Shown: positions 1-11,270, counted from the stretch's first letter. The stretch: 64,000 nucleotides of DNA from Streptococcus infantarius subsp. infantarius ATCC BAA-102 (GCF_000154985.1 NZ_DS572684.1:1-64000), one strand, 5' to 3'. Made by a program: numbers and translations. The notes: generated from the letters alone by a model not told the origin.

Positions 1-30
1 AAAATGGTTAGCCAGTCACTTTGGGCTTGA

Positions 31-61
31 TATAGCGCCATTAGCTATATTTTGCTATAAT
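31..61 (+). promoter_or_regulatory. mtaR promoter region with inverted repeat
   Basis: A TATAAT -10 box lies at 56-61. Just upstream, the inverted repeat TATAGC-N7-GCTATA spans 31-49 and covers the expected -35 position. The half-sites resemble the TATAGTT half of the streptococcal MET box. Autoregulation by the LysR protein encoded just downstream is an inference. Confidence 0.5.
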
Positions 62-96
62 AAAGATGATTGATTTTTTAGAAAGAATGATTGACA

Positions 97-1014
97 ATGA
101 ATATACAACAATTACGATATGTTGTAGCTATTGCAAACAGTGGGACCTTTCGTGAAGCAGCTTCGAAGCTTTTTGTCAGTCAGCCAAGTTTGTCAGTAGC
201 TATTAAGGACCTTGAAGGTGAATTAGGTTTTCAAATTTTTACACGTACAACGACAGGTGCTGTCTTAACGAGTCACGGAATGACTTTTTATGAAAAAGCT
301 TTGGAGGTTGTTAAGAGTTTTGACTCATTTGAGAAACAATTTTCACAATCGTCGGCTGATTCAGATGAGTTTTCTATTGCTAGTCAGCACTACGATTTTT
401 TACCGCCTTTGGTAACAACCTTTTCTAAGGCTCATCCAGAGCATAAGGATTTTCGTATTTTTGAGTCAACAACTATTCAAATTTTTGATGAGGTAGCTCA
501 AGGTGATAGTGAGATTGGGATTATTTATTTAAATAATCAAAATCGCAAAGGACTTTTGCAACGTATGGAAAAATTAGGCTTGGAATTTGTCGAGTTAATC
601 CCTTTTAAGACTCATATTTATCTGGCTAAGACTCATCCTTTGGCACAAAAGGAAAGTCTTGTAATGGAGGATTTGAAGGAGCTACCAACGGTCCGTTTCA
701 CCCAAGAAAAAGACGAGTACCTTTATTATTCTGAGAATTTTGTTGATACCAGTGATAGTCCACATGTTTTTAATGTGACTGACCGTGCAACCTTAAATGG
801 TATTTTAGAGCGTACAGATGCCTACGCAACTGGTTCAGGTTTCCTAGATAGCCGTAGTTTTAATGGTATTACTGTTATTCCACTTGAAGACAAGCTAGAT
901 AATAAAATGGTTTATATCAAGCGTCGTGATAAAAATTTATCGGCTTGTGCTTTGAAATTCATCACTGTCATGAAAGATTATTTTGAAAAATTCAGTCCAA
1001 AGGTGACCAAATGA
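97..1014 (+). CDS. mtaR: LysR-family regulator, MtaR/MetR/CpsY type
   Basis: This is a LysR-type transcriptional regulator of 305 aa, the usual family length. The N-terminal winged HTH (about residues 3-62) has the typical pattern of AASKLF, QPSLS, IKDLE and FTR. The rest is the LysR substrate-binding domain. I chose ATG at 97 (MNIQQLRYV) because it is the family-typical start and has a GAAAG ribosome site about 11 nt upstream; a TTG at 91 is also in frame. The gene overlaps lspA by 4 bp. An mtaR-lspA pair is, from memory, the arrangement in group B streptococcus, where MtaR controls methionine transport. Related proteins in S. mutans (MetR, CysR, HomR) control sulfur amino-acid genes, and metE-metF with MET boxes lie 25 kb downstream here. 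The LysR assignment is very sure. The MtaR subtype rests on context and could instead be called CpsY. Confidence 0.85.
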   Translation: MNIQQLRYVVAIANSGTFREAASKLFVSQPSLSVAIKDLEGELGFQIFTRTTTGAVLTSHGMTFYEKALEVVKSFDSFEKQFSQSSADSDEFSIASQHYDFLPPLVTTFSKAHPEHKDFRIFESTTIQIFDEVAQGDSEIGIIYLNNQNRKGLLQRMEKLGLEFVELIPFKTHIYLAKTHPLAQKESLVMEDLKELPTVRFTQEKDEYLYYSENFVDTSDSPHVFNVTDRATLNGILERTDAYATGSGFLDSRSFNGITVIPLEDKLDNKMVYIKRRDKNLSACALKFITVMKDYFEKFSPKVTK

Positions 1015-1484
1015 AAAACTATAGAAAACTTTATTTTCCATTAGCTGCTGTGATGTTGATTTTGTTGGATCAATTAAGCAAGCAATGGATTGTCAATCAT
1101 ATTCCTTTAAATGCCATTCGCAAATGTGTGCCAGGTATTTTTAGCTTAACTTATTTACGTAATTATGGTGCAGCTTTCTCTATTTTGCAGAATCAGCAGT
1201 GGTTTTTTACGGTGATTACACTTGCTGTTGTCGGAGCCGCTTGCTATTATTTTATTAAAAATATTAATGGCAATTTTTGGTTCTTATTTGGACTTTTGCT
1301 GATTATTTCGGGTGGAATCGGTAATTTTATCGACCGTTTGCGACTTGGTTACGTTGTTGATATGGTTCATTTGGATTTTATGAATTTTGCTATTTTTAAT
1401 GTGGCGGATTCGTATTTAACAGTTGGGGTAGTGATTTTATTTATCGCCCTATGGAAAGAGGAGGAAAATGGAATTAATCATTAA
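1011..1484 (+). CDS. lspA: Lipoprotein signal peptidase (signal peptidase II)
   Basis: Membrane aspartyl protease that removes the signal peptide from diacylated prolipoproteins at the lipobox cysteine. At 157 aa with four hydrophobic segments it has the usual size and topology. The family signatures are present: NYGAAFS (51-57), [15 protein letters not shown] (104-118) and FNVADS (129-134). D117 and D133 match the catalytic aspartate pair. The start overlaps the upstream LysR gene by 4 bp (ATGA), and the 3' end overlaps the pseudouridine synthase by 17 bp, so the three genes probably share a transcript. A lipoprotein substrate occurs in this window, the binding protein at 61.9 kb. Confidence 0.97.
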   Translation: MKNYRKLYFPLAAVMLILLDQLSKQWIVNHIPLNAIRKCVPGIFSLTYLRNYGAAFSILQNQQWFFTVITLAVVGAACYYFIKNINGNFWFLFGLLLIISGGIGNFIDRLRLGYVVDMVHLDFMNFAIFNVADSYLTVGVVILFIALWKEEENGINH

Positions 1485-2364
1485 AGAAGCTGGCGCTCGT
1501 TTAGATAAGGCGTTAGCAGACTTAACAGACTTGTCACGTAGCCAAGCTAATGATGAAATTAAAAAAGGAACAGTTTTAGTAAACGGCAAAGCTGTTAAAG
1601 CAAAATATGCTGTCAAAGTTGGCGATGTTGTGACTTATGAAGTGCCAGAAGAAGAGGTACTTGAATATAAAGCTGAAAATATTCCACTTGATATTGTTTA
1701 TGAAGATGAAGATGTCGCAGTGGTTTACAAACCTCAAGGCATGGTTGTTCATCCATCTGCAGGTCACACGTCAGGTACTTTGGTCAATGCTTTGATGTAT
1801 CATATCAAAGATTTGTCATCTATCAACGGTGTGATTCGACCAGGGATTGTTCACCGAATTGATAAAGACACTTCAGGGCTTTTGATGATTGCCAAAAATG
1901 ATACTGCCCACAATGCACTTGCTGCTGAATTGAAGGATAAAAAATCCCTTCGTAAATATGTGGCTATCGTACATGGTAATATTCCAAATGATCGTGGTGT
2001 TATTGAAGCACCGATTGGACGTTCTGAGAAAGACCGTAAAAAACAAGCTGTTACGGCTAAAGGAAAACCAGCTGTAACTCATTTCAAAGTTTTAGAACGC
2101 TTTGGTAACTATACTTTGGTTGAATTGACGCTTGAAACAGGTCGAACTCACCAAATCCGTGTGCACATGGCTTATATTGGACACCCAGTTGCAGGAGATC
2201 CATTGTACGGACCACGTAAGACATTGAAAGGTAATGGTCAATTCTTGCATGCCCAAACACTTGGCTTTACACATCCAAAAACAGGTGAAACAATGACTTT
2301 TACAGCTGAAGTGCCAGTGATTTTTAAAGAAACACTTGAAAAATTGCGAAGCGGAAAAGCTTAA
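1468..2364 (+). CDS. RluA/RluD-family 23S rRNA pseudouridine synthase
   Basis: Isomerises specific uridines of large-subunit rRNA to pseudouridine. The 298-aa protein has an N-terminal S4 RNA-binding domain (about residues 10-60, with the [10 protein letters not shown] stretch) and a C-terminal RluA catalytic domain. The catalytic motif HRIDKDTSG is at 129-137, with D132 as the expected nucleophile, and [11 protein letters not shown] is the second family signature. The start is preceded by AGAGGAGG inside the lspA 3' end. The lspA-rluD order is common in Firmicutes (ylyB). The exact target uridines cannot be told from sequence. Confidence 0.95.
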   Translation: MELIIKEAGARLDKALADLTDLSRSQANDEIKKGTVLVNGKAVKAKYAVKVGDVVTYEVPEEEVLEYKAENIPLDIVYEDEDVAVVYKPQGMVVHPSAGHTSGTLVNALMYHIKDLSSINGVIRPGIVHRIDKDTSGLLMIAKNDTAHNALAAELKDKKSLRKYVAIVHGNIPNDRGVIEAPIGRSEKDRKKQAVTAKGKPAVTHFKVLERFGNYTLVELTLETGRTHQIRVHMAYIGHPVAGDPLYGPRKTLKGNGQFLHAQTLGFTHPKTGETMTFTAEVPVIFKETLEKLRSGKA

Positions 2365-2471
2365 AACATATGATAAAAATTGCAGTGATAAACCTTTTGG
2401 AAAGTCCTGCTTTTTTTATTCGTTTTTGCGAAAAATCACGAAATATTTTTTTGCTGAAAATAATAAATCCC

Positions 2472-2500
2472 TTGTCAAATGATGAAAGATTTGGTATTAT
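2472..2500 (+). promoter_or_regulatory. Promoter of the pyr operon
   Basis: TTGTCA (2472-2477) and TATTAT (2495-2500) are separated by 17 bp. They lie just ahead of the PyrR attenuator leader. This is a sequence-only prediction. Confidence 0.6.
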
Positions 2501-2524
2501 ATAAGAGTAAATATTATCCTTTAA

Positions 2525-2630
2525 TACTGTCCCGTGAGGCAGGCAAGGAGAGAACGGTAAAAGAAGCGTGCAACTGGTATAGTTGTACCTATATTTTGTG
2601 GAATCTCCTTGGTAACGAGGAGATTTTTTG
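2525..2630 (+). promoter_or_regulatory. PyrR-dependent attenuator in the pyr leader
   Basis: The leader holds the elements of PyrR transcription attenuation. A binding hairpin has stem CTGTC/GGCAG (2527-2531 with 2538-2542) closing the hexaloop CCGTGA, which fits the PyrR loop consensus CNGNGA. A middle hairpin, GTGCAACT/AGTTGTAC, lies at about 2568-2588. An intrinsic terminator at 2602-2629 has 7-bp arms AATCTCC/GGAGATT followed by a T-run. In the known system, UMP-bound PyrR holds the first hairpin and termination follows. Confidence 0.88.
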
Positions 2631-2651
2631 TATATTAAGAGAGGTTTGTTT

Positions 2652-3173
2652 ATGAAAACAAAAGAAATTGTTGATGACGTAACAATGAAACGTGCGATTA
2701 CACGTATCACTTATGAGATTATTGAGCGTAATAAAAATCTTGACAATATTGTTCTTGCAGGAATTAAGACACGTGGTGTCTTCATTGCTCGTCGTATTCA
2801 AGATCGCTTGAAACAATTGGAAGGTATTGATATTCCGCTTGGTGAACTTGATACAAAACCTTTCCGTGATGATATGAAAGTTGAAGAAGATACAACTGAT
2901 ATGCCAGTTGATATTACTGGTAAAGATGTTATCTTGATTGATGATGTTCTTTATACAGGACGTACAATTCGTGCGGCTATTGATAACTTAGTAAGTCTTG
3001 GTCGTCCAGCTCGTGTTAGCCTTGCTGTTCTTGTTGACCGTGGACACCGTGAACTCCCAATTCGTGCTGATTATGTTGGTAAAAACATCCCAACAAGTGC
3101 TATCGAGGAAATCATTGTTGAAGTGATCGAAGTAGATGGTAAAGATCGCGTTAGCATTGTAGATCCAAGCTAA
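2652..3173 (+). CDS. pyrR: Bifunctional pyr operon attenuator / uracil phosphoribosyltransferase
   Basis: RNA-binding regulator that senses UMP/UTP and promotes termination in the pyr leader; it also has uracil phosphoribosyltransferase activity. The 173-aa length is typical. The PRPP-binding motif [13 protein letters not shown] is at 93-105. I start at ATG 2652, which has GAGAGG 7-8 nt upstream; an in-frame TTG at 2628 falls inside the terminator and is rejected. It is the first gene of pyrR-pyrP-pyrB-carA-carB and lies directly behind its own target hairpin. Confidence 0.97.
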   Translation: MKTKEIVDDVTMKRAITRITYEIIERNKNLDNIVLAGIKTRGVFIARRIQDRLKQLEGIDIPLGELDTKPFRDDMKVEEDTTDMPVDITGKDVILIDDVLYTGRTIRAAIDNLVSLGRPARVSLAVLVDRGHRELPIRADYVGKNIPTSAIEEIIVEVIEVDGKDRVSIVDPS

Positions 3174-3204
3174 GCAGTATTAGAATTGAGGAGGATGATA
3201 AAAA

Positions 3205-4467
3205 GTGGAAAACGTAAGATATGATGTGCATGATATGCCAAAACCAGGAATGCTGTTTGGATTATCATTTCAACATTTGTTTGCAATGTTTGGTTCAACA
3301 GTTTTGGTACCAATCTTAGTTGGTATTGATCCAGCGATTGCTCTATTTTCAAGTGGTTTAGGTACTTTAGCACATTTGACAGTAACCAAATATAAAATCC
3401 CAGCTTACATGGGTTCAAGTTTTGCTTACATTGCAACTATGCAAATGTTAATGAAGACTGACGGGATTGCAGCGGTAGCACAGGGGGCTATCGCGGGTGG
3501 TTTGGTTTACTTAATCGTTGCCTTGATTGTAAAATTTGCCGGAAATGCATGGATTGATAAAGTTCTTCCACCTATTGTGGTTGGACCAATCATCATCGTT
3601 ATTGGTCTTAGTCTTGCGACAACAGCTGTTAACGATGTTATGCTAAAAAATGGTGCTTACAATTTTACTTACCTTTTAGTTGGGATGGTAACTCTTCTTG
3701 CGGTTATTCTCTTTAACATGTATGGTAAAAAGATTATCGGTGTTATTCCAATCTTGCTTGGATTGATTGTTGGTTACATTTTTGCATTGGTAGTTGGTGC
3801 GGTAACTGGTCAAAGTATTGTTGATTTGTCAGGTGTGGCAAAATCAGCTTGGTTCCAAGTTCCAAGTTTTGATATTCTCTTTGTTGATTATCATTTCAAA
3901 CTTTACCCAAGTGCTATTTTGACAATGGCTCCAATCGCTTTTGTAACAATGACTGAACACTTTGGTCACGTGATGGTTCTTAACAGCTTAACAGGACGTG
4001 ATTTCTTTAAAGATCCGGGTCTTGACCGTACGCTTACAGGTGATGGTTTGGCACAAATTATCGCTGGTTTCTTCGGTGCTCCACCGGTAACATCATATGG
4101 TGAAAATATTGGTGTTATGGCCCTTAACAAAATCTACTCAGTATATGTTATTGCTGGAGCAGCAGTAATTGCTATAGTGATGAGCTTTATCGGAAAAATC
4201 TCAGCTCTTCTTTCATCAATTCCAACACCAGTTATCGGTGGTATTTCAATTGCCCTCTTTGGTGTTATCGCATCAAGTGGTCTTAAAATTTTAGTTGAAA
4301 ATAAAATTGATTTTGACAATAAGAAAAATCTTTTGATTGCAAGTGTTATCCTAGTGTCTGGTATCGGTGGTTTGACATTGCAAGTTGCTGGTTTACAAAT
4401 TACAGGTGTTGCTTTCTCAACACTTCTAGGTATTATCTTGTATCAAATTCTTCCAGAAAAGGACTAA
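3205..4467 (+). CDS. pyrP: Uracil permease
   Basis: Nucleobase:cation symporter (NCS2 family) for uracil uptake in the cytoplasmic membrane. The protein has 420 aa and many hydrophobic helices. Family hallmarks are the [15 protein letters not shown] region near residues 23-37, and [14 protein letters not shown] and [25 protein letters not shown] in the second half. The start is GTG at 3205 with a strong GAGGAGGA about 9 nt upstream. It sits between pyrR and pyrB with a 4-nt gap to pyrB, so salvage uptake and de novo synthesis share one PyrR-controlled transcript. Confidence 0.95.
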   Translation: MENVRYDVHDMPKPGMLFGLSFQHLFAMFGSTVLVPILVGIDPAIALFSSGLGTLAHLTVTKYKIPAYMGSSFAYIATMQMLMKTDGIAAVAQGAIAGGLVYLIVALIVKFAGNAWIDKVLPPIVVGPIIIVIGLSLATTAVNDVMLKNGAYNFTYLLVGMVTLLAVILFNMYGKKIIGVIPILLGLIVGYIFALVVGAVTGQSIVDLSGVAKSAWFQVPSFDILFVDYHFKLYPSAILTMAPIAFVTMTEHFGHVMVLNSLTGRDFFKDPGLDRTLTGDGLAQIIAGFFGAPPVTSYGENIGVMALNKIYSVYVIAGAAVIAIVMSFIGKISALLSSIPTPVIGGISIALFGVIASSGLKILVENKIDFDNKKNLLIASVILVSGIGGLTLQVAGLQITGVAFSTLLGIILYQILPEKD

Positions 4468-4471
4468 AAAA

Positions 4472-5398
4472 ATGGCAATTACAGATGGCGTTGTTTCACT
4501 AAAGCATTTGGTAACAATGGAAACTTTATCAAATGAAGAAGTGCTAGGCTTGATTAAACGCGGAATCGCGTTTAAGAACAATGAAGCCGACTTTAGTTTG
4601 GACAGACAGTATTTTGCAGCTAATCTTTTCTTTGAACCATCAACACGTACACACAAATCTTTCGAAGTTGCAGAAAGAAAACTTGGTTTAGATGTTATCG
4701 AATTTGATGCTAAAACAAGTTCAGTCAACAAAGGGGAAACTTTGTATGACACGATTTTGACAATGAGTTCTCTTGGAATTGATATTTGTGTAATTCGCCA
4801 CTCAATGGAAGATTACTACAAAGAATTAATTGATAGCCGAACAATTCAAACAGCAATCGTTAATGGTGGAGACGGTTCAGGTCAACACCCAAGTCAATGT
4901 TTGTTAGACTTGATGACGATTTATGAAGAGTTTGGTAGTTTTGAAAATCTAAAAGTGGCTATCGTTGGTGACATCACGCATTCACGTGTTGCAAAATCTA
5001 ATATGCAAATCCTAAAACGCTTAGGAGCAGAGTTGTATTTTGCAGGTCCAGAGCAGTGGTATTCAAGTGAATTTGATGTGTATGGAAAATACGTGGCTAT
5101 CGATGAGATTGTTGATCAAGTTGATGTTATGATGATGTTGCGAGTCCAACACGAACGTCATGATAGTGAACGTGGTTTTTCAAAAGAAACTTATCACAAA
5201 ACATTCGGTCTTACATATGACCGATATGATAAAATGAAGCCTTCTGCAATCATCATGCACCCAGCACCAGTTAATCGTGATGTTGAGATTGCTGATCACT
5301 TGGTAGAAGCACCAAAATCAAGAATTGCTCGACAAATGCAAAATGGTATGTTTGTCCGCATGGCAATTCTAGAAGCTGTACTTAACGGTAAAGCTTAA
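4472..5398 (+). CDS. pyrB: Aspartate carbamoyltransferase catalytic chain
   Basis: Condenses carbamoyl phosphate with aspartate, the committed step of pyrimidine synthesis. It has 308 aa. The carbamoyl-phosphate-binding motif FFEPSTRT is at 53-60, the GSGQHPSQ loop follows, and [10 protein letters not shown] lies near residue 264. No regulatory chain (pyrI) is adjacent, as is usual for Gram-positive enzymes. The ribosome site AAAAGGA lies inside the end of pyrP, so the two are probably translationally linked. Confidence 0.97.
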   Translation: MAITDGVVSLKHLVTMETLSNEEVLGLIKRGIAFKNNEADFSLDRQYFAANLFFEPSTRTHKSFEVAERKLGLDVIEFDAKTSSVNKGETLYDTILTMSSLGIDICVIRHSMEDYYKELIDSRTIQTAIVNGGDGSGQHPSQCLLDLMTIYEEFGSFENLKVAIVGDITHSRVAKSNMQILKRLGAELYFAGPEQWYSSEFDVYGKYVAIDEIVDQVDVMMMLRVQHERHDSERGFSKETYHKTFGLTYDRYDKMKPSAIIMHPAPVNRDVEIADHLVEAPKSRIARQMQNGMFVRMAILEAVLNGKA

Positions 5399-5434
5399 CA
5401 ATTATTTTGAAGTGTCTGCTAATAAACGTTAAAG

Positions 5435-5450
5435 TGCTCCCGTGAGAGCA
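5435..5450 (+). promoter_or_regulatory. Second PyrR-like hairpin between pyrB and carA
   Basis: The hairpin has stem TGCTC/GAGCA around the hexaloop CCGTGA (5440-5445). The loop and its closing C-G pair are identical to the PyrR-binding hairpin in the pyrR leader. No T-run or terminator follows. The carA ribosome site GAGAGGA starts 4 nt after the hairpin, so PyrR could act on carA translation or mRNA stability here. That role is an inference. Confidence 0.5.
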
Positions 5451-5466
5451 AACGAGAGGAATAAAA

Positions 5467-6555
5467 ATGGCAAAAAGACTTTTAATTTTAGAAGATGGAA
5501 CAATTTTTGAAGGGAAGGCTTTTGGAGCTGACCTTGATGTAACTGGTGAGATTGTTTTTAACACTGGTATGACAGGTTACCAAGAATCAATCACAGACCA
5601 ATCTTACAACGGTCAAATTTTGACTTTTACTTACCCACTTGTTGGTAACTATGGGATTAACCGTGATGACTATGAATCAATTACACCAACTTGTAAAGGT
5701 GTTGTCGTATCTGAAAACGCCCGTCGTGCCAATAACTGGCGTAATCAAATGACTTTGGATGAGTTCTTGAAGGCTAAAAATATTCCAGGAATCTCAGGAA
5801 TTGATACTCGTGCCCTTACAAAAATCATTCGTAAGCATGGTACTATGAAAGCGACTCTTGCAAATGCTGGTGATACGATTGAGCATTTACAAGATCAATT
5901 GCGAGCTACAGTGTTGCCAACCAATAACATCGAACAAGTATCAACTAAAACTGCTTACCCAGCACCAGGTGTTGGAAAAAATATTGTTTTGGTGGACTTC
6001 GGACTTAAACATTCTATTCTACGTGAATTTTCAAAACGTAAATGTAATGTGACAGTTGTTCCTTACAACATTTCAGCTGAAGAAATTCTTCACCTTAATC
6101 CAGATGGTGTGATGCTATCAAATGGTCCTGGTAACCCAGAAGATGTTCCAGAAGTTCTAGATATGATTCGTGGCGTACAAGGGAAAATTCCGATTTTTGG
6201 AATCTGTATGGGACACCAATTATTTAGCCTTGCTAATGGTGCTAAAACCTATAAAATGAAATTTGGTCACCGTGGATTTAACCATGCCGTTCGCGAAATT
6301 GCAACAGGTCGTATTGATTTTACAAGTCAAAACCACGGTTACGCAGTTGATCGCGACACACTTCCAGATTGCCTTATGGTAACTCACGAAGAAATCAATG
6401 ATAAATCCGTAGAAGGTGTTCGTCACCGTGATTTTCCAGCTTTCTCAGTGCAATTTCACCCAGACGCTTCGCCTGGTCCACATGATGCAAGTTATCTCTT
6501 TGATGATTTCATCGAATTGATTGATGCATTCCAAGCTGAAAAAGCTAATCGTTAA
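5467..6555 (+). CDS. carA: Carbamoyl-phosphate synthase small subunit (glutaminase)
   Basis: Class I glutamine amidotransferase subunit that supplies ammonia to CarB. It has 362 aa: an N-terminal CPSase small-chain domain (about 1-150) and a C-terminal GATase domain. The nucleophile is C247 in FGICMGHQ. The His motif reads QFHPDAS, with H331 and D333 where many homologues have HPE. Streptococcal CarA proteins often carry this Glu-to-Asp change as far as I remember, so I do not read it as loss of function. The ribosome site GAGAGGA precedes ATG 5467. A 106-bp gap containing a weak AATGAC/GTCATT hairpin separates it from carB. Confidence 0.96.
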   Translation: MAKRLLILEDGTIFEGKAFGADLDVTGEIVFNTGMTGYQESITDQSYNGQILTFTYPLVGNYGINRDDYESITPTCKGVVVSENARRANNWRNQMTLDEFLKAKNIPGISGIDTRALTKIIRKHGTMKATLANAGDTIEHLQDQLRATVLPTNNIEQVSTKTAYPAPGVGKNIVLVDFGLKHSILREFSKRKCNVTVVPYNISAEEILHLNPDGVMLSNGPGNPEDVPEVLDMIRGVQGKIPIFGICMGHQLFSLANGAKTYKMKFGHRGFNHAVREIATGRIDFTSQNHGYAVDRDTLPDCLMVTHEEINDKSVEGVRHRDFPAFSVQFHPDASPGPHDASYLFDDFIELIDAFQAEKANR

Positions 6556-6661
6556 AAAGTCATTCGACATCAAAATCTTGTCGGTAAATTGCAAAATGAC
6601 TGACAGCAAGGTCATTAACATATTTAAAGTCAATCAGAGAGTTGACAAATAGGAGAAAATA

Positions 6662-9600
6662 ATGCCAAAACGTACAGATATTAAAAAAATTATGGTGATT
6701 GGTTCTGGTCCGATTATTATCGGTCAGGCAGCAGAATTTGACTATGCCGGAACACAAGCTTGTTTAGCCCTCAAAGAAGAAGGTTACAACGTAGTTCTAG
6801 TTAACTCAAACCCTGCGACAATCATGACTGATAAAGAGATTGCAGATAAGGTTTACATTGAACCTTTGACAACAGAATTTGTTACTCGTATCCTTCGCAA
6901 AGAACGTCCAGATGCTTTGCTTCCAACTTTGGGAGGACAAACTGGTCTTAACATGGCGATGGAATTGTCAAAAGCTGGTATTCTTGATGAACTTGGTGTT
7001 GAGTTGTTGGGAACAAAACTATCAGCTATTGAACGAGCAGAAGACCGCGATCTCTTCAAACAGTTGATGGAAGAACTCAACCAACCAATTCCAGAATCTG
7101 AAATTGTAAATACTGTTGATGAAGCTGTTGCATTTGCAGAATCAATCGGTTATCCTGTTATCGTTCGTCCAGCCTTCACTCTTGGAGGTACTGGTGGCGG
7201 TATGTGTGATAACGAAGAAGAACTTCGCGAAATCGCTGAAAATGGTTTGAAATTATCACCAGTAACACAATGTTTGATTGAACGTTCTATTGCTGGCTTC
7301 AAAGAAATTGAGTATGAAGTTATGCGTGATGCTGCTGACAATGCTCTTGTTGTTTGTAATATGGAAAACTTTGATCCAGTTGGTATCCATACTGGGGACT
7401 CAATTGTATTTGCACCAACACAAACTCTTTCAGATATTGAAAACCAAATGTTGCGTAACGCTAGTCTAAGCATCATTCGTGCCCTTAAAATTGAAGGTGG
7501 ATGTAACGTTCAGCTAGCTCTTGACCCAAATAGTTTCAAATACTATGTTATCGAAGTTAACCCACGTGTGTCACGTTCATCAGCCCTCGCTTCAAAAGCA
7601 ACTGGTTACCCAATCGCGAAATTAGCTGCTAAAATCGCTGTTGGTTTGACTCTTGATGAGATGGTGAACCCAGTAACTGGTACAACATATGCTATGTTTG
7701 AACCAGCTCTTGACTATGTGGTTGCTAAAATTCCTCGTTTCCCATTTGATAAGTTTGAAAACGGTGAACGTCGCCTAGGAACACAAATGAAAGCAACAGG
7801 TGAAGTTATGGCAATCGGTCGTAACATTGAGGAATCACTTCTTAAAGCTTGTCGCTCACTTGAAATTGGTGTTCATCATAATGAAATGCCAGAGCTCACA
7901 AATGTTACTGATGATGAATTAGTTAATAAGATTGTTCGTGCTCAAGACGATCGTTTATTCTACCTTTCTGAAGCAATTCGTCGTGGCTATACTATTGAAG
8001 AATTATCAAAATTAACAAAAGTTGATCTCTTCTTCCTTGATAAATTGCTCCACATCTTTGAACTTGAACAAGAATTGGCGAGTCATGTCGGAGATGTTGA
8101 CGTTCTTAAAGAAGCAAAACGTAATGGTTTTGCAGACATTAAGATTGCAGAACTTTGGAATATGACCGCCGATGATGTGCGTGCCATTCGTACTGAAAAT
8201 AAAATCATTCCAGTTTATAAAATGGTTGACACGTGTGCAGCTGAGTTTGAATCAGCAACACCATATTTCTATTCAACATATGAATGGGAAAATGAATCAG
8301 TCAAATCTGATAAAGAATCTATCATCGTTCTTGGTTCAGGTCCAATTCGTATTGGGCAAGGGGTTGAATTTGACTATGCCACTGTTCACTCAGTTAAAGC
8401 CATTCAAGCAGCTGGATATGAAGCCATTATCATGAACTCAAATCCAGAAACGGTATCAACAGATTTCTCAATCTCTGATAAACTTTACTTCGAACCATTA
8501 ACATTCGAAGATGTTATGAATGTTATCGAACTCGAACAACCAAAAGGTATTATCGTGCAATTCGGTGGTCAAACAGCTATCAATTTGGCAGAATCATTGT
8601 CAAAAGCTGGTGTTACTATCCTTGGTACACAAGTTGCTGACCTTGACCGTGCTGAAGACCGTGACCTCTTTGAGCAAGCTTTGAAAGAATTGGATATTCC
8701 TCAACCACCAGGACAAACAGCTACCAACGAAGAAGAAGCGGTTGAAGCTGCTCACAAGATTGGTTTCCCAGTTTTGGTTCGTCCATCTTATGTTCTTGGT
8801 GGGCGTGCGATGGAAATTGTAGAAAATGAAGATGACCTTCGTTCTTACATGCGTACTGCCGTTAAAGCAAGTCCAGACCATCCGGTTCTTGTTGACTCAT
8901 ATATCGTTGGTCGTGAGTGTGAAGTGGATGCTATTTCAGATGGTAAAGATGTGCTTATTCCAGGTATTATGGAACACATCGAACGCGCTGGTGTTCACTC
9001 AGGTGACTCAATGGCTGTTTATCCACCACAAACACTTTCTAAAAAAGTACAAGAAACCATTGCAAACTACACAAAACGTTTGGCAATTGGTTTGAACTGC
9101 TACGGTATGATGAACATTCAATTTGTCATTAAAGATGAAACAGTTTATGTTATCGAAGTTAACCCTCGTGCTAGTCGTACAGTTCCATTCTTATCAAAAG
9201 TAACTAACATTCCAATGGCACAAGTTGCAACTAAATTGATTCTTGGACAAAGTCTTGCTGATCTTGGTTATGAAGATGGACTTTACCCAGAATCTGATTT
9301 TGTGCATGTCAAGGCGCCAGTCTTCTCATTCACAAAACTTGCTAAGGTTGATAGTCTTTTAGGCCCTGAAATGAAATCAACTGGTGAAGTTATGGGTTCT
9401 GATTTGACTCTTGAAAAAGCACTTTACAAAGCTTTTGAAGCGTCATATCTTCACTTGCCATCATTTGGTAATGTTGTCTTCACAGTATCTGATGATACTA
9501 AAGAAGAAGCTCTTGGCTTGGCAAAACGCTTTGCTAACATTGGCTACAGCATTTTTGCAACACACGGAACAGCTAAGTTCTTTGCTGAACATGGACTTGA

Positions 9601-9841
9601 TTCAACAATCATTGATAAGATTGGTCAGGATGATGACAATGATATTCCTGCACTTGTTCGTACAGGTAAAATACAAGCGATTGTGAATACAGTCGGTACA
9701 AAACGTACACTTGACGAAGATGGTGCGATTATTCGTAGCTCTGCTATTGAACACGGTGTGCCTCTCTTTACCGCGCTCGATACAGTAGATGCTATGATTC
9801 GTGTCCTTGAAAGTCGAGGATTTACAACACAAGCCATCTAA
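6662..9841 (+). CDS. carB: Carbamoyl-phosphate synthase large subunit
   Basis: Makes carbamoyl phosphate from bicarbonate, ammonia and two ATP for pyrimidine and arginine synthesis. At 1059 aa it has the expected tandem architecture: two homologous ATP-grasp halves (about 1-400 and 550-930), an oligomerisation region between them, and a C-terminal MGS-like allosteric domain (about 935-1059). Both halves start with the repeated IGSGPI..GQ..EFDYA pattern, and each carries the VIEVNPR signature. It is the last gene of the pyr operon, followed by a terminator. GGAG lies 8 nt before the ATG. Confidence 0.98.
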   Translation: MPKRTDIKKIMVIGSGPIIIGQAAEFDYAGTQACLALKEEGYNVVLVNSNPATIMTDKEIADKVYIEPLTTEFVTRILRKERPDALLPTLGGQTGLNMAMELSKAGILDELGVELLGTKLSAIERAEDRDLFKQLMEELNQPIPESEIVNTVDEAVAFAESIGYPVIVRPAFTLGGTGGGMCDNEEELREIAENGLKLSPVTQCLIERSIAGFKEIEYEVMRDAADNALVVCNMENFDPVGIHTGDSIVFAPTQTLSDIENQMLRNASLSIIRALKIEGGCNVQLALDPNSFKYYVIEVNPRVSRSSALASKATGYPIAKLAAKIAVGLTLDEMVNPVTGTTYAMFEPALDYVVAKIPRFPFDKFENGERRLGTQMKATGEVMAIGRNIEESLLKACRSLEIGVHHNEMPELTNVTDDELVNKIVRAQDDRLFYLSEAIRRGYTIEELSKLTKVDLFFLDKLLHIFELEQELASHVGDVDVLKEAKRNGFADIKIAELWNMTADDVRAIRTENKIIPVYKMVDTCAAEFESATPYFYSTYEWENESVKSDKESIIVLGSGPIRIGQGVEFDYATVHSVKAIQAAGYEAIIMNSNPETVSTDFSISDKLYFEPLTFEDVMNVIELEQPKGIIVQFGGQTAINLAESLSKAGVTILGTQVADLDRAEDRDLFEQALKELDIPQPPGQTATNEEEAVEAAHKIGFPVLVRPSYVLGGRAMEIVENEDDLRSYMRTAVKASPDHPVLVDSYIVGRECEVDAISDGKDVLIPGIMEHIERAGVHSGDSMAVYPPQTLSKKVQETIANYTKRLAIGLNCYGMMNIQFVIKDETVYVIEVNPRASRTVPFLSKVTNIPMAQVATKLILGQSLADLGYEDGLYPESDFVHVKAPVFSFTKLAKVDSLLGPEMKSTGEVMGSDLTLEKALYKAFEASYLHLPSFGNVVFTVSDDTKEEALGLAKRFANIGYSIFATHGTAKFFAEHGLDSTIIDKIGQDDDNDIPALVRTGKIQAIVNTVGTKRTLDEDGAIIRSSAIEHGVPLFTALDTVDAMIRVLESRGFTTQAI

Positions 9842-9866
9842 TTTTAAGTCTAAATATATATTTGAA

Positions 9867-9897
9867 AAGTCTGAGACAAAATGTCTCAGGCTTTTTT
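9867..9897 (+). terminator. Rho-independent terminator after carB
   Basis: Stem AGTCTGAGACA/TGTCTCAGGCT with an AAA loop, followed by TTTTTT. It ends the pyr operon. Confidence 0.85.
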
Positions 9898-9972
9898 CTC
9901 TTACAAACTTGTAAGAATGCAATGCTAAAAAAATTCTATAATATTTGATAAAGATAGTGGTCAGGTTTGTTC

Positions 9973-10001
9973 TTGACAGTAAAATATCAAAAATGTATAA
10001 T
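9973..10001 (+). promoter_or_regulatory. Consensus promoter of the MacAB-like operon
   Basis: TTGACA (9973-9978), a 17-bp spacer and TATAAT (9996-10001) form a perfect sigma-A promoter. The palindrome CTTACAA-AC-TTGTAAG at about 9899-9914 lies upstream and could be an operator or part of the carB terminator region. Confidence 0.8.
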
Positions 10002-10050
10002 TGTTCTATCTGAGTGATACAACTATACAAGAAAGAATATGAGGATTATT

Positions 10051-11256
10051 ATGTCTAGAAGAAGTAAATCAAGTATGTCAAAAAAAACTAAGGTGATGAT
10101 TGGTGCAGCGGCAGCGTTCTTTGTTCTTGCAGGTGGAGGCTTAATGCTTGTGCAACAATCAAAAGCAAAAGCTGCGAACGCTGAAGTTTCTTATAAAGCT
10201 GTAAAAGTAACAGAAGGAACGGTTTCATCAACAACACTCTTAACGGGACAAGTAAAGGCTCTTCAAGAGCAGTATGTTTATTTTGATAGCAGTAAAGGCA
10301 GCTCTGCTAAGGCAACTGTTGCTGTAGGAGATCAAATTACAACTGGTCAACAATTGGTTCAATACGACTCAACCACAGCTCAAGCAACATATGACACAGC
10401 CGTTCGTGCTCTTAATAAAGTTGGACGCCAGATTGACCATCTGAAAAAATATGGTAATCTTCCAACAACATCAACAACGACTGATGACGAAACTGGTGAA
10501 GAAAAGACAGTTACTCAACAACCAACTGCTCAACAAACAGCAGATTACAATCAACAATTACAAGACTTGAATGATGCTTATGCAGATGCACAAGCAGAAG
10601 TGAATAAAGCGCAACAAGCTTTAAATGAAACAATCATTACTAGCGATGTGTCTGGTACAGTTGTTGAAGTAAATAACGACATTGATCCAGCATCTAAAAA
10701 TAGTCAAACTCTTGTCCATGTTGCTACTGAAGGTCAACTTCAAGTTAAAGGGACGTTGACAGAGTATGATTTAGCAAATATTAAAACAGGTCAAAATGTT
10801 AAAATCAAATCAAAAGTATATCCTGATAAAGAGTGGACAGGTACGATTTCATATATTTCAAATTATCCAAATCAAACAGCCTCTTCTGAATCAAATGGCT
10901 CATCAAACAGTGCAGCTTCATATGATTACAAGATTGATTTGACTGGAGACACAGCAAATCTTCAACAAGGCTTTACAGTTTCTGTGGAAGTTGTCAACGA
11001 AAATAAAAACAAATTAGTTCCTGTTGATGCTCTTGTATCTGAAGGTGACAAGAAATTTGTTTGGGTTTACGATAAAGCGACTAAGAAAATCAGCAAAGTT
11101 GAAGTAGCCGTTGGTAATGCAGATGCTTCTCAACAAGAAATTTTAAGTGGTTTGGAAGTCGGACAAACAGTTATTTCAAACCCTGAAAAATCAATGAAGA
11201 ATGGTGAGAAAGTAGATAAAGTCACTACTGAAGATGCCGCTACAACAGAAAAATAA
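10051..11256 (+). CDS. Membrane-fusion (HlyD/MacA-like) subunit of an ABC efflux system
   Basis: Adaptor protein of a MacAB-like tripartite-type ABC exporter. It is 401 aa with an N-terminal membrane anchor (about residues 14-34) after a basic head, then lipoyl/barrel-sandwich halves flanking a Gln/Thr-rich coiled-coil hairpin (about 110-200), and a C-terminal beta-barrel with a basic/acidic tail. I start at ATG 10051, which has GAGG 6 nt upstream; ATG 10039 in frame would add four residues. The ABC ATPase follows after 14 nt and the permease after that. The substrate cannot be told from sequence. Related streptococcal systems export peptides or antibiotics. Confidence 0.85.
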   Translation: MSRRSKSSMSKKTKVMIGAAAAFFVLAGGGLMLVQQSKAKAANAEVSYKAVKVTEGTVSSTTLLTGQVKALQEQYVYFDSSKGSSAKATVAVGDQITTGQQLVQYDSTTAQATYDTAVRALNKVGRQIDHLKKYGNLPTTSTTTDDETGEEKTVTQQPTAQQTADYNQQLQDLNDAYADAQAEVNKAQQALNETIITSDVSGTVVEVNNDIDPASKNSQTLVHVATEGQLQVKGTLTEYDLANIKTGQNVKIKSKVYPDKEWTGTISYISNYPNQTASSESNGSSNSAASYDYKIDLTGDTANLQQGFTVSVEVVNENKNKLVPVDALVSEGDKKFVWVYDKATKKISKVEVAVGNADASQQEILSGLEVGQTVISNPEKSMKNGEKVDKVTTEDAATTEK

Positions 11257-11270
11257 GAGGTGAGTAAGTA

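Noticed and set aside
6451-6468. CarA HPD in place of HPE as a possible loss of catalysis
   Set aside because: Asp at this place is, as far as I recall, common in streptococcal CarA; the rest of the active site is intact.
6556-6661. A further PyrR hairpin between carA and carB
   Set aside because: The AATGAC/GTCATT hairpin lacks the CNGNGA hexaloop.
9602-10030. 142-codon minus-strand frame across the end of carB
   Set aside because: It runs through the carB terminator and promoter region, with no convincing start signal or domain.
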